Shown here in pieces: positions 10,668-23,375 of a DNA stretch of 64,000 nucleotides. How positions within the stretch are numbered: position 1 is the first letter of the stretch; each line of letters begins with the position of its first letter. The notes beneath the pieces are model-generated. The model was not told the DNA's origin. It saw only the letters and a list, made by a program, of their open reading frames with translations, and ran no database searches. Source of the stretch: Albifimbria verrucaria (lineage: Eukaryota > Ascomycota > Sordariomycetes > Hypocreales > Stachybotryaceae); the NCBI GenBank assembly GCA_020081605.1, contig JAHREC010000013.1, positions 3,100,001 through 3,164,000 on the forward strand, given 5' to 3'. The position numbers were made by a program, and so were the translations under genes.

Positions 10668-13508
10668 GACTGAGGCGAGAGAAGAAGGCAACTGAAGTTT
10701 GCTTTCGGTATTTAGTGAGGGTCCTCGATGATAGTAAGAAAAATATTATGAGAGATGATTATGCATGAGGTAGGTGTACGTGATGATGTGCTGTAGGTGG
10801 TTGGAAAGTGAGGGCGGCGGCGAGAGAGTGTAAGTAGGTATGTATATAAGTGGACAGTGTGGTAGGTTTTTGGGTGCGGTGCTAGGCCAGAGGCAAAAGT
10901 CGTTTCAAGGTTTACCCAATGGGCAACAGGGGATGTGATTTGTGTTTCCGTGCAAGGGTGGAAGCGCTCTTGAATAATGGATTGACGGAATAAGGCTGGG
11001 CAGATCCAACAGATGGACGCGCAAGGCAACCGGGTTATACTATGTACTGTAAGATGGCAACGGCGCCAAGGTTGCCAGAGGCCCGCTTGGCTCTCAGACG
11101 TAGCCCAGTGGCCTCGGAAATCGGCTTCGCGGCTCCTTGGCGAACCGCCCACTAGGGCGTCAGAGGAGAGACGTGTGAGATTCCTCTGCATTTGACTCTG
11201 CCGTACAAAGCCACAGGGGACTCGTCGTCTCTGTTGCCGCCTCCGGGGAATGTTGAGAAGCAGCAGCAGCATCAGCAGCAGTAGCAGCAACCGCTTGGTG
11301 CTGGCGCTGGTGCTGATGCTGGGGCTGCGCCTCGCTTCTTCTCGACCACGCCCCCGGACGGCGTTTGGACGGAGCGTATAGTAAGCCTGCCGATTTGCCG
11401 GCGACGAGAAAAGAGAATCGAATCGATTTCACCTTACCTCACGAAGCGCCGGGCCAAGACTGGGCCGCGCGACAAGGCCAAGAAAGGCCCTATGCTATGC
11501 CTGGAAGGAGAGCGGCAGCCAAATTAGTCGATTGATTCAGTTTAATCTAGCCCGGCTCCAGAACGGCACCGTCCTGCTGTGGTCAAGGCTGGGCAGGGCA
11601 AAGGCCAGGGCAGCGAGCGCTATGCCGTGCTGTGCGGTGCGGTGCTGAGCTGAGCTGTGCTGTGCTTCGTGTGCTTTACGTCAATGGTGATGCACGACTC
11701 AGGCACTCGGGATTTGCACGCCTTTCTCTCGCGTTTTGTCGTTGGACGGAATAGGCGCAGGGCGGTCCCGACTCGAGGGATCAAACAGCAGACCAACTAA
11801 GCGCAGCGAATGGATTCTGTATCACAGAGCCTTGCCTTGCCGCATCTGCTTCGACTGGCGACGACGATGTCCAAGGGCAAGGGCAAGATCCGGGGTGTGG
11901 GCGCTTCGACCCCAGAGAGAGTCGCTCCTCTTTTAAACATTTCGCTGGACGACAGGCGCTCGTGCATCCGTGACCAGGATCCCTCGGATTTGTTGAGAGC
12001 CTGTCGATGCGCTGCAGCATGCGATGCGCGCTGGTTGGCGGGCGTTTCTGGATTCGTCGGAAGGCAGAAACATGTCTCGCATCTCGGTGCCTGTGTGGGT
12101 GAGCGTGGCCATGGTCATGCACAAGACCAAGCCGAGACGCTCCGTCCCAACACTGTCATCCTTGTGAAGCGACGGATGACGACGATTGGTGAAGAGGGTG
12201 GTGTGGGCCACTGCGTCTTGCTCTCTGTCTTCTCTTGTCTTGTCTTGTCTTGTCTTCCTACCCTCCCACTCCTCTCACCGTCCATCAGTCACAGTCACAC
12301 CACGGCCGTGATTCTGCTTCGGTACCAGCGGCTCGGTCTCGCCGTCGCTGGACCCTTGGCAGACACGGCATCTTGGCCCTCCCCAGGACTCGTCCTCTCG
12401 CACGGAACCGTGGTGCGCCCCCAACAACTCAGCCAACAGGAACCCGGGTATTCGGTAGGTGAATGGGGCCAAGTGGATATTTGCTTCGGCACTCCGCATC
12501 CGATCCCAGAAATGCTGCCAATCCAATCTTCCATTAATGCTGTAATCAACTCTGGTGTTCCCTGCCTTGCTTCCCTTTGCTTGGTTTTGTTCGATCACCT
12601 GTTTCATGATGCGAATATCACGAGAGCGTTGTGACTGGGCAATACCCGCTTCGTACTGACCATGCATGATCTTGCTCGAGAATCATGGCCAGGAGCAATT
12701 ACAAGTACGAGAAGCTCCCAATCCGGCAAACGCTTGAACCAGACATATTCCGCGCCAGACCCAACTAGATTGAGCGCATAGCGCAGCTGCAGTTAGAAGC
12801 ACAGCAGCACTGGGGTGTGAAGCTGGTACAACATATTGCCATTTCGGTCCTCCTTGGGACCTTAATCCTCCTACGATTGAACCGTCGGAGGGATCATCTC
12901 ACCATGTTCCTCCGAATGCAATGTCACCACATCGGTGCCAGATGGTCAGGATGAGGAACTGGCGGTGACGGTGGATGGCTGACACATTTCCCGGTGACTG
13001 GCTATTTCCGCAGGACAGACAGCTGTAGCTGGTCCGGGGCCTGTTCGAGTTCCACGTGCTGCACGCATTTAGATCCAGCCTTTTTTTTTTATGAGCTGTA
13101 TTAACAAAAGCTCGCTGAAGCCAAGTCATCCATCCGAGTTGAATAACTCATTTATTTTGTCATTTCGATTGTTTCTTCTGACACGGTACCGGCGACGCTA
13201 CAACACGAGCCGAGTATCTATATCAAATGCGTGAGGTCTTCGAATATGCTCTCCTCACATAGCCCAATGTTTTCCTACTTCAGCAAGAGAGCATATCATC
13301 ATACAGACCTCCATCTTGTCACGGACTCGTTTATCCATCCACCACCTACCCTATACTGCAAGGCCTTGGGATCTTCAGTGCAGGATTAAGTAAGCACAGG
13401 AGAATGGCGGAAAATAAGCTAAAGCGAGACAAGACGGTTGTGCTTGTTTTTAGCAACAAGACGCCAAAGTACCGGTACTTCGCCGGAACGCCGGTGTGTG
13501 CTGGCTGA

Positions 13509-13528
13509 GCTGCTGCTGCTGCTGCTGC
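13509..13528. repeat. CTG/GCT trinucleotide microsatellite
   Basis: Six GCT units follow one another in non-coding DNA about 300 bp upstream of CDC50. Confidence 0.85.
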
Positions 13529-13655
13529 GCCACCAATGTCGCTGTCACCCAGTACCGCGACCCGTATCGCTCAAGTCCCAGGGACTCGTAATGCTTCATG
13601 AGCCACAATCCATCCCCTAAACTGCAAGCTAAGGTAAGCCTGCCTACCCTTCCCT

Positions 13656-13676
13656 GGCCTTGCCTTGCCTTGCCTT
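13656..13676. repeat. CCTTG pentanucleotide repeat
   Basis: Four tandem CCTTG units lie about 155 bp upstream of CDC50. The same unit recurs at 26065-26090, 28815-28827 and, inverted, 49094-49112. Confidence 0.8.
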
Positions 13677-13830
13677 AGCACCGACCTTACCTTACCATAC
13701 CAGTCCCGAAACCTCCTGGCCACCTGGGCAACGAACGAGATCTCTGATCTCCCATCCAACCTCACGACGAACACCGTATCCCTCCCCACGAGTCTGCGCT
13801 ACGCGCATCTCACCTGTCGCCGTCGCCACC

Positions 13831-15455
13831 ATGTCCGACACTCCGCGAGGCATCGGTCATACCGACTCCATAGATTCTCACGACTCAACCTCGAAGCAGA
13901 CGGAGAAGAAGAAGAGCCGCCGCCCCGCTAGTATGTGGAAGCCCCGGAACCGCTGGCAATGCTCTGTGTCGCCAGGCTGACCGCTTTGTGATAGACAACG
14001 CCTTCAGACAACAGCGATTGAAGGCCTGGCAGTAAGTAACGCCGCTTTCTCTGCCTCATCTCGCGCGCGACATGGCGCTGACTCCCCACAGGCCTATCCT
14101 CACGCCCAAGTCCGTCCTGCCGCTCTTCTTCACCATCGGCATCATCTTCGCGCCTATCGGAGGCCTGCTTCTGTATGCCAACTCTCAGGTACGCCAGCAT
14201 CACTTGCCTTACCAAACGCTCTGAACCGCCCCGGCTTACAAATGACAGGTGCAAGAGATCCGTCTTGATTACACGCACTGCAAAGGCGACGCCGGCACTT
14301 ATAGCCCCGGAGACGATGACGATGGCTTCAGTATAATGGACTCCAAGTACGTGGAGACTGCATTCAAGACCAAGGGTGCCAAGATCAACCCCCAATGGTC
14401 CGTGGAGACGGGCGTTGACGGGCATTGGATTACACCCGTCGAGAATATTGTTATCAAGGATACCAGCCGCTGCCGCTTGAGATTCGAGATTCCCGAGGAT
14501 ATGACACCACCAGTTTTGTTCTACTACCAGCTCACCAACTTCTTCCAGAATCACCGTCGCTATGTTGATTCATTTGACACCGATCAGCTCAAAGGCAAGG
14601 TTCGAAGTTACAGCCAAATTAAGGGTGGCGATTGCGATCCTCTGTGGGGTGACGAGAAGGCTGAAAAGCCTTACTATCCTTGTGGCCTCATCGCCAACTC
14701 CTTATTCAACGATACTTTCACCAACCCTGAACTCCTCAACGGTCCTGGTGGCGATAGAGAAACATACAAAATGGCCAACAATACCGACATTGCCTGGAAC
14801 AGTGACAAGGACTTGTATGGTAAAACGGATTACAAGTTTGATGAAGTCCTGCCGCCGCCAAATTGGCAAGCTCGATACCCTGACGGAAAGTATACAAACT
14901 CAACCCCTCCTCCCAATATAAAGGAGTGGGAGGGTTTCCAGGTTTGGATGCGGACGGCCGGTTTGCCTTCGTTCAGCAAACTGTATCAACGCAATAATAA
15001 CGACGCTTTGAAGAAAGGCCGGTATGAGTTGACCATTGACGACCGTACGTTCTTTTTTTCCTTCTCATGTCCTATCGAAGTTTCAGAACTGACCTTTCTT
15101 AATTAGACTTTAACGTCACAGACTTTAAGGGTACCAAGTCTATCATCATCACCACCCGCACGGTCATGGGTGGCAGAAACCCTTTCTTGGGCATCGCCTA
15201 CGTCGTGGTCGGAGGCCTTTGCATCGTTCTTGGTGTTGTGTTCACTGTCACACATCTCATCAAGCCAAGGTAAAAACTACCCGCCATCTCCCGCCTGATT
15301 CCTGCATCGCCTTAGCGATTTTTGGTTCCTGTGCTAACTTATCAATAGAAAACTTGGTGATCACACCTATCTTTCTTGGAACAACGTGCCAGGTCCCGGA
15401 AAAGATGGCCCTGCTGTTGGTACGTCTACGGGCCGTGAGATGTTCAACAACTAGG
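13831..15455 (+). CDS. CDC50: Cdc50/Lem3 family non-catalytic subunit of P4-ATPase lipid flippases
   Basis: Cdc50 proteins pair with P4-ATPases and are needed for their ER exit and for phospholipid flipping at Golgi, endosome or plasma membrane. There are six exons: 13831-13930, 13995-14031, 14092-14188, 14249-15044, 15107-15269 and 15349-15455. All have GT/AG borders and all join in frame, with no missing bases. The product has an N-terminal cytosolic tail, TM1 ([19 protein letters not shown]), a large lumenal domain with paired cysteines and NDT/NNT/NST/NVT glycosylation sites, and TM2 ([20 protein letters not shown]) followed by a short tail. The motifs [15 protein letters not shown] and [14 protein letters not shown] are family hallmarks. 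The paralogue (Cdc50, Lem3 or Crf1 type) cannot be fixed from here. Confidence 0.95.
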
Positions 15456-16187
15456 CCTGTAGCGACTTCAGTCCCGTCCCTATGCGTATTTATGATATCC
15501 GACAAGCAGTCATATAGGAGCCCTCTGAGAGGGAACTACATGGCAGTGCTTCTGCACGCAACCTTTGGAATATGTCGCTTTAAAATGTAAGACTACTGCT
15601 TGACGGTTTGTGAGCTCTCGTGCGGCACGTAGAGACCTACCAGCCGCGACTGGGCACATGCCTCGCAAGCTGCCCCGGGCATCGTTGCCACTTTTTGTTT
15701 ATTGCGAGCTTTTCTATTCCTATGTCTCCAGTCGGGACTCTGCAGAGGAGGAAGGGCCAAGCGAGATTCTTGATGGGTTTGTGGCTGTGGCTGGAATGCT
15801 TCGGAATGGAGTTGGGTGTTCGTATCCTTTTTCTCATCGAATTAAATAACTATAGAATGATGTTCTATTCCTTGATCTCTACACTTGTCTCGTCTCCATC
15901 TTGAACATTTGATCTAACATACGATTCATTGTCGTAGAGCTGAGCCTTCACGGGCAAGCACATGAGAAGATATTACACATATCACGACTTCGAGACACAA
16001 ATCTCCCAAGAATACAAACTCATGCTCCAGTTATAACCCTGCATTTAATATCTGCTTAATACGTAGTCCTCAAAAAGAGAAAAGCAATAAATCCAATTTT
16101 AATACAACAGGTTGGGAATACCATTCGCGGAAAAGCGCCCACCCCTACCTTGAACGAGACCACCCTCCCTAAGCTAATCAGATTACT
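15456..16187. other. convergent 3' regions of CDC50 and SPT16
   Basis: AT-rich DNA between two gene ends, with TTTAATATCTGCTTAATACG and AATAAATCC-like signals near 16045-16095. No gene recognised. Confidence 0.5.
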
Positions 16188-19100
16188 TTAGCGCCTGCGC
16201 TTCTTCGCACCGCGCTCCTCATCGTCCATGCCACTCTCCCGGTCGCGCTTCTTAGCCTTGGCCTCCAGTTCGTCCCAATCCTCGCCTTCCTCGTCGCTAT
16301 CGAGCTCTGCATCATCGTCGTCATCATCGTCACTGGCGTTGCTACCATAGTCCGAGCCCTCCTCGCTAGATTCCGATGCCTCATCCAATTCATCGTCATC
16401 AATCTCAAAGGCCGATTCTTGATCCGACTCCTCACCACCTGACTCATCCGAGTCAGCCTGGAGGAATGACCAACCACCGTCAACGAAGAACTGGTGGGTA
16501 TCTGCGGTAACAGTCTTCATGATGGTCGGCCAGTTCAGGTTCAGGGGACCTTCAGTGTAGGCGATATCTGAGGAGTCGAGGAAATCCTTCACTTGGTCCA
16601 AAAACTCGACAGGAATGGTGTTGATGTGGTAAGGAGGTCGCGTAAAGTCCTTGAAAACAAAGACCATATCGAAGTTCTTCAAACCGAACTGAACACGTTC
16701 AAGATGCGCAATCTCAACATCTTCGATTGTCAACACCATGAAGGGAGGCTCAACAACCTGAATGATGCAGTCGGTTGTGGGCTGAATGAAGACGTTGCTT
16801 CGGAAAGGCACACCATGGAAGCCAAGATCACGGATCGGCATGTCGACTTCGATGCCCTCGTTGCGACCAGCCTCCGCAATCTTCTGAGCAAAGTTTTGGA
16901 AGAGGCGATCGAGTTCAGCACGACGCCGGCGTTCCTCTTGCTCGGCCTCGAATTCATCCTCGTCACCATAGCGGTACTTTCTCTTGCGATGGCCCGTCTC
17001 GTCGAATTGGATATCGGTCGCTTCACGGTAGAACTGCACATCCTTCGTCTTCTTCTTGTTACCCACAATGATGGGGTCTTTGAGGTGAATGTGAATGATG
17101 ACAATCAGCTCATGCGCGCATGGCTGGAAGAAAAGATGCCGGACGTTAGAGAACAAGATGTCCACACGGTGAGACGCGTTCAGCGGTGATTGGTATCGAA
17201 TACCATTCTGGTGAATCTCCACCTTGCCAGGAACACGCTTGCCCTCCATAGCTGGCCGAATGTAGACGTTATCCAATACGGCAGGGCGGCGATCTGATCA
17301 CGTTCTGTTAGTCGCTGTTGTTTCTGTCAGAGGTGAGAGCACACTTACTTCGAATTTCCGCCAGCTTGTCCTGCTCCACCACGTCCTCCATATCCTTCTT
17401 CTCTTGCTCCTTCTTCACTGCATCACGCTTCATGTTGGAGATTTGAGTGGCAATCTCACTGTACCTGTCGCCGTCCGCGGACCTGAATGTCAAACTACGA
17501 ACGAAATGTGCGGATGCATCCTCGAAGGGCTGATCGTCCTTGCGACCTACACCCTGACCTGGAGAAAGGAAGTTGACTCGAAGGAAAGAAAAATCGCCCT
17601 CATCGCTTTTGCTTGCATTCTTGATGGTGTTGATATGGAACGGGACCGGACGTCCCATAATGGGAAGAACGACGGTGTTATTCTTCGCATCAACAACGAT
17701 TTCGAGATTCTTGATCTTAAGAGGGAATTGGTTGTCCCGCTTGTATGATTCGAAACGCTTGAATTTCTTCACTTCTCCGCCATTCTGTCCGCCTGTAGCC
17801 TCAGCGAATCTTGCGAGACCTTCCTTTTGTTTCTTGGCGGCCAGCTCCTTCTGATGCTCTCGACGCTTCTTATCAGCATCCTCGTCAACTTGCGTTGAGC
17901 GTTCCGATCGTAGTCGGGTGCTGGTGATGTTCTTGGTCGCAACAGCACCCACTCTGGAATCCTTCTTCTCCTTCTTAGGTGCAGGTGCCGCCTCTTCGTC
18001 GTCCTTGAAGAAGAAAGAGTTTGCGTCCGCACTAGTCGGTGCCTCAGCGGTGAAAACTACTGGCTCGGCAGTTGTCACTCGGATAGTATCGGTCAAGACA
18101 AGGGAGTAGATCTTGCTGTTCTTATCCTGAGGCTCAGGGTTGGTGATGTCTTGGAAGCCGGTGTTGATGATCAGGGTCATGCCATCCTTGAGCACCCGTT
18201 GGTTTTTGGCATTGAGGACCAGGGTAGGATCCTTGTTCTCCAAACCAATGCCCCATCCAACATTCTTCAGGAAGTGCTTTTCCATATCGGGTTTCTTGCT
18301 CTTGATGATGCTGATAGCCCTTGCATAAACCTCTTTAGCCGCCATGCCGTCTCGAATCTCCTTGATAATGGTGTTGTGAATCAAGTATAGAAGCTTGTAG
18401 TTGCTCTCCTGGGACTTGTTGGGATCCACCAGGTATGTTCGTGCAATGGAGGAACAGTATGACTTATATCTGAGACCCAAAGCAGCAATGATAATACCGG
18501 CGTGGAGATTGTCGTCGTTCGGGTCGCTTGCGAAGCGGAGGTCGAACTTTCCACCACTCTGAATCGAGGGGCCGAGAATCCAATCGAGCTGTGTCGGATC
18601 GAGGTCTGATGGAAGCTTAGCCTTGCTAGGAAGCTGAACGGTCTTCCAAAAGTTCACGTCATCAAGCTTCTTGTCCACCTTCTCGGCGAGTACAGAGTGC
18701 TTGACCTTCTTCTCTGCATCGAGAATGTTGGACATTTCGTCGAGGAAGTAGGGGTCATCAAAGCCACGCAGGCTTTGGAAGAGGTTCGCATCGCTCGTAG
18801 CTCGCTCTCATCCTTGACGGCGAAAGCGTGGGTTGACAAAGCAGCGGAGATGTCGACACTTTCGACGTCCTTGCACTGCTCGCCAAAGACCTTCTTCCAC
18901 TCGTCGATGAAGGGACCTTTCGAGGTATCCTTGGCAATAATACCGACCTTGTTCTGTACGAGTCTGCGTTAGAAATGGACACAGACACAATTTGGGGAGT
19001 CATCTTACCCCTGCCTCCTTGATTTTATCCGTGACCTGCACGAACAGTTTTCGTTTTCGGCAGCGTCCTTGCCACGAACAAGCACTTCGATCGGAAACCG

Positions 19101-19514
19101 GCCGCCCTTCAGCTGATCAAGATGCTTGGCTAGGCTGCAATTAGCAAGGGCTGACTTGCGAAAGCTTCTCGGGCACCATTTTCTCACCTTTCTTCTGCGT
19201 CGTCAGAATGTACAGGGTCTCCACGGTGAAGAGCATCAAGGTCGTCGGGAACTCGTAGCCGAGAAGCCAGAACTGGATGAAATTAGACAATGATTCATCG
19301 AGATGAGGCAGTCAGTGGTAGCGACAAGGCTGACTCACATGCATGGCGTTGTTCTTGTGGAATTCGGGCACTTCCTCCACCTTGCCCATGGTGACCACGA
19401 TGGACGTAGCTCCCCAAACAGACCATCCTTGGATCGGAGGTCATTTTTCCAAGCCGTCGCAAAATGCGAGATGCGCTCTTGGAAGAGCTTGTTGTCGATG
19501 GTGATCTCCGACAT
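16188..19514 (-). CDS. SPT16: Spt16, large subunit of the FACT histone chaperone
   Basis: Nuclear histone H2A-H2B/H3-H4 chaperone used in transcription and replication. Five exons: 19514-19339, 19272-19189, 19129-19009, 18953-17349, 17293-16188. Domains in order: the aminopeptidase-like N-terminal domain ([15 protein letters not shown] through [13 protein letters not shown]), the middle domain ([30 protein letters not shown]), the paired PH region ([35 protein letters not shown]), and the acidic Asp/Glu/Ser tail ending in a basic KKRRR. The total of about 1030 residues is typical. Single bases are missing in the runs at 19412-19415, 19048-19051 and 18751-18754; each repair restores family sequence such as [16 protein letters not shown] and [14 protein letters not shown]16 is essential in yeast, so sequencing error is the likely cause. 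Confidence 0.96.
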
Positions 19515-20397
19515 TGTGACAGACGAGCGCTGCACCGTGGGAGAGGATCCGTCGAGGGAGAAGGATGGTTGATGGCGCGAAAAAGATAAGGCAGTCGCGT
19601 AAAGAGTTAAGTCCTATTCGAGTTGCGAAAGCGTCTCACGTGACACAGCGCAACGCGTCGACTATAGTTGGTTGGCACCTGTAGGAGGAGGTCATAGCTT
19701 CAGGACATCGCCATGTGGACAAAATAGCTTGCATGAGTAGAGCAGAATTTGCTTTTGACGTATGGCCGCATCCAGCAATTTCTACTTGTTTTAAACCGCA
19801 AAAACTAACTTGACTGGTATTTCATTAAAGGTCTACCAGTTGTTTCTGAGAAAGCCGGCCTAGTACTGTGGAAGTTGACGGCACTGACGTACCCGTAAGG
19901 ATGAATCGGTAGCTAGGTACTTAGATACCTCACAGTTGACCGTCCAACGAAGTATGTGAATTTCAATAGCAATCCTGGTAACCATGAAGCTACCTACTAT
20001 GCAAAAGTGAAAGGAATGATCTACACCGAATTGCTTCCTCATTTACCTATCAACGTTGCCCGACTAGGCACATTCAACCTTTTATCACTTTTCACCTGCT
20101 TTGGCTTGCAGCCGAGCTTGATTGCCGGTAGCTCCACGCCGACACTCGGGATGTGGAGCTGGAAGCTTTGCACCCTGCTCCCCGATGGCCACCGGTGACG
20201 GTGTTCCGAAATGGTGCTTTGCTGGGTACGGATACAGGTATCCAAGTAGGGATAAACATTTACGAACTATAACACCGCGTTCTTTTAGTCCCTCACTCTC
20301 GCTGTTGTGATTTCTGTTTCTTCAAGTTTCAATAGTAAACTACACGTGTCACACTGATTGACCAATTCTTCTTAAGCCATTTCCCTCCTTTCCCATC
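19515..20397. promoter_or_regulatory. divergent promoter region of SPT16 and the CMD-like gene
   Basis: This spans 0.9 kb between divergent starts. It contains several AGGTAC/GTACC-type words (about 19915-19930, 20225-20245). No coding region recognised. Confidence 0.45.
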
Positions 20398-21072
20398 ATG
20401 AGAATCCCATACGTCGACAACCCTCCTTCAACCTCTACTCCAGAGGAGGCGGCCATCGTTGAGCGGATTCAGGCTCGTCGAGCACCGCGCCCGTTACAGC
20501 CGCTTGACCTCGCTCTCCTTCACTGCCCCCGTAGCCGATGGGTGGAACTCATTCCTGGGCGCTGTGCGCACCAAGACGTCACTTGGCGATGACATCCGCG
20601 AACTGGCTATTAGCAGAGTTGCTGTGTGTAACCAGGCATGGTACGAATGGGCACATCATGCACCTCTCGCAGTTAAAGGCGGAGTTAGCGAGGCGGCAAT
20701 GGAACATGTCAAGCAGGATCAGCTTCTGGAAAGGCCAGCTGAATTGAGCGAGCGGCAATGGGCGGTGCTGCTATATGCCGACGAAATGACAAGAAATGTG
20801 CATGTCAAGGATGAGACATTTGGACTTGTGAAGAACTTATTCAACGACCAAGAGGTTGTCGAGCTCACAGCCACGGTGAGTTCTAAACAAGACTGCATGT
20901 GCTAGTACTGAACCGTCCTACAGGTCGCATGTTACAACTGCGTGAGCCGCTTCCTTGTCGCCCTGGACGGTAAGTTTTCTCAGAATCATATTTCTCTACG
21001 CCTCTAACATAGCATCTAGTTGGAGAAAGAAATGGAACTGGCCCTGGTGCCGCATCTCTTACAAATCACTAG
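20398..21072 (+). CDS. carboxymuconolactone decarboxylase / AhpD-like family protein
   Basis: The fold is shared by gamma-carboxymuconolactone decarboxylases and AhpD-like peroxidases; the substrate cannot be told from sequence. Exons are 20398-20875, 20924-20969 and 21020-21072. Landmarks are VADGWNSFLGAVRTKTSL, IRELAISRVAVCNQAWYEWAHHAPLA (helices and the substrate-facing His region), and CYNCVSRFLVALDVGERN, where a CxxC pair lies at the exon 2 junction. N-terminal MRIPYVDNPPS...ERIQARRAPRPLQPLDLALLH is in another frame. Adding two C to the run at 20526-20530 restores a continuous reading (LLH-C-PPVADGW). The restored product is about 190 residues. The last exon is only 17 codons plus the stop. 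Confidence 0.88.
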
Positions 21073-21523
21073 GGAATCGAGCTGCATAGAACATACACAC
21101 GTAGCGTCGATCCCTTATGCAAGCGTGATAGGGCCGAGTCATATATGCATTCCGTGTATTCATGGAAACGCTGAAATCGAAACACAATTACGCTAAGGGT
21201 AGTGGGAAAGGGGTATCCTATCTAAGTGAAGTGACGGGAAGTGCATCCTCTTAAAAACTCCAGTGTCTCCGCCTGCATGCATGCTGGTCGTACATTCGTT
21301 CCTTGTGAAGCAACTCCACATCGCTCCCACAACATGTGAAAAAGTGGTCGTCTCGGGACGACGCCTGCATAAGCGATCTGGTCAACTATGGCCATGATAA
21401 CCCTGCATTATTTGAAAAGTCGTCAATTGACGTTGAGAAGCGAATTCCTCATGGACACGTGGTTGTCATAAGTTCATATCGTAAAATGATGTCTGGTTGG
21501 GGTTTGTGGGCACTGCGGGAACA
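21073..21523. other. convergent 3' regions, no gene
   Basis: Lies between the CMD-like gene and a minus-strand gene. I see nothing beyond unremarkable sequence. Confidence 0.45.
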
Positions 21524-22272
21524 TCAAGCCACCGTTTGCGTTGGAGATAGTGGTCTTGACATGGCCTGTTCTATCGAGGCGTGACGCTGCTGCATCCGCG
21601 GTGAGGTCTGGAGCTCCTCCACGACGCCGGCCCATCCTTTCTTGTGCGGCCTCGTCATGGTGTCTTGGTGGCCAATAGCCTGGGTTGTCAGCCTACGCAG
21701 AGGTGGGCGTCTAGTGATACTGTCGGTAAGGGACTTTGCAAGGGTTGGCTTGAGAGGAGTGGTGAACGCGGCTATCTTCTCCGGGTCGGAGGGCAGAGGC
21801 GGCGCGGGCGGCGGCGGCTGAGCTGGCTTCTCTACGGCGGTAGTGAGGACGCTCATGTAGACGACCAAGAATCGCATGCGCAACAAGTCGAGCCTACGTA
21901 CGCGCTCCTCGAGCTGAGATCTCTTGGAGGCCCACAGGATTCTCGCCGACGTCCTTAGGGTTGTCCCGCCCTCGGCCAGGAGCAGGCCGTTGAGTTCCTC
22001 GCGCAGGTCATCGCCCCTTTCTGGATCTCTCTCAGGAGGCGGCCAAGACGAATCTTGTCATCCAAGCGCTGGACCTTGGCGACGTCGCGGTCATAGTCTT
22101 CATTCTCCTGGATGGAGAAGTCGACGGTGTCGATGAAAGTGGCAATCTCCTTGGGCGCATTTATATAAGCGGCAGAATACGTAGAGGCGATCTGGGCGAG
22201 CACGACGAAGGAAAGAGAGAGGGCGGTCAGCACGAGGATGATGGTCCACTGAATCCAGCCAGACTCGGCCAT
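21524..22272 (-). CDS. hypothetical membrane-anchored protein with coiled-coil-like region
   Basis: I do not recognise the family. The ATG at 22270-22272 opens MAESGWIQW followed by one hydrophobic segment (TIILVLTALSLSFVVLAQIAS), which could be a signal anchor. A charged helical region follows (TFIDTVDFSIQENEDYDRDVAKVQRLDDKIRLGRLLREIQKG). The frame then breaks. One extra base in the C run at 22014-22017 continues it as GDDLREELNGLLLAEGG, a second helical stretch (LEERVRRLDLLRMRFLVVYMSVL), a proline-rich linker and a basic tail, to the stop at 21524. The product is about 249 residues with no intron. The fit of helix pattern across the repaired break supports one gene. Confidence 0.62.
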
Positions 22273-23375
22273 GGTGAAGCCGTTTGTGGGAGATCGCGGG
22301 TTTGGGGTTGCTGGGAGAGGTCACAGTTCATGGTCCGGGTGGGTGAGGGCGGGTGTGAGTGAGGGCAAGCAAAAAGAGAGCGGTAGCAGCGGGAGGACGT
22401 AGTGTTGGGTTACAGCGAACAAATGAATGACGGAGGGTTTGTGGAAGACGGAGAGGAGAGAGACATGGTTGTGCGCCTCCCGTTACCGTATTCGGCTGAG
22501 GCCAGCGAGTTACCAGACCTGATGTTAGGGTGTGTGTCGCAACTGCTTGGCGGGGACTGGGCTGGAGTGGACTGGAGTGGACTGTCAGGCCCATCTGATG
22601 GGACGTGGACGAGAGCAATATGCCACCATCCACCCCTGCACCTGCAGCAACGGCTCAGCGGTTCGTGGGAAGCTAGGCCGTTGTCTCGCATGGCACAGGG
22701 AAAAGCCCTGACGAGGACCTCACTCAGCAGATGCGCCTGTAAGGGGCACGACGCCAGGGGAGGGTCGTGCCTCAAACGCTGACGGAACTCTGCGGCGTTG
22801 TCGTTGTTGTTGAAAGACGATGGCGGTGAAGACAAGACGAGGTTGGGACTATGGTACTAGGAAGTGGCCCGTCGCGTGACATGATGTCGCACTTAGTCGC
22901 GTTTTGCTGGATGTTCTAGTTCTAGCCTACCTTCGGATTACCTGGGTACTATACCATAGTGCGCTGTCCATGTCAATCAAGACCGAGGCAGCTTAAAATG
23001 CATGCGTGCTGTTGTAGGGGAGAAACGACTGCACAGGTACCTGTTCTTGTGATCTAGGTATAGCCAAACCCCCTGCTGCGTGGTGGGATGGTGGGATGCG
23101 TGGGATGCGTGGGAAGGTACCCGTGGTTGGGAAAAGATACCTTGGCGCATCTGCCCTACTGGGGGTTTTGCGCAAGCGCTGTCATTCGTTCGTCCTCAGC
23201 AGTGGGAACGTTGGGATGTGACGATTGCATCTCAGCCAAAAAACCGAGTCGTGGCACCAATCGCTGAGCAACGCACATAGGAGGCCACCGCGTCACTCGT
23301 GCACATCCTCGCAGGCTCCCGGAAAGGACTGGATAAAGACAGACGACTCTGGTGCAGCCATCACCACCACACACC
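22273..23375. promoter_or_regulatory. divergent promoter region upstream of BUD32
   Basis: This 1.1 kb lies between divergent starts. It includes GGACTGGAGTGGACTGGAGTGG (about 22556-22580) and GTGGGATG/TGGGATGCG repeats (about 23080-23115). No gene recognised. Confidence 0.45.

Larger units (their letters stand above)
10668..13830. other. 3.2 kb intergenic region rich in simple repeats
   Basis: I find no convincing gene. The longest open frame (11810-12634, plus, 274 codons) runs through a CTTGT tandem repeat and has no domain. Repeats present include AGC/CAG (11259-11291), GAGCT/GTGCT (about 11630-11665), CTTGT x4-5 (12232-12256), a T10-11 run at about 13081-13090, GCT x6 (13509-13528) and CCTTG x4 (13656-13676). 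The last 170 bp are pyrimidine-rich and probably the CDC50 promoter and 5' UTR. Confidence 0.55.

Noticed and set aside
11810..12634. 274-codon plus-strand open frame
   Set aside because: It runs through a CTTGT repeat, has no domain or motif, and its composition looks like translated non-coding DNA. Overlapping open frames exist on the other strand.
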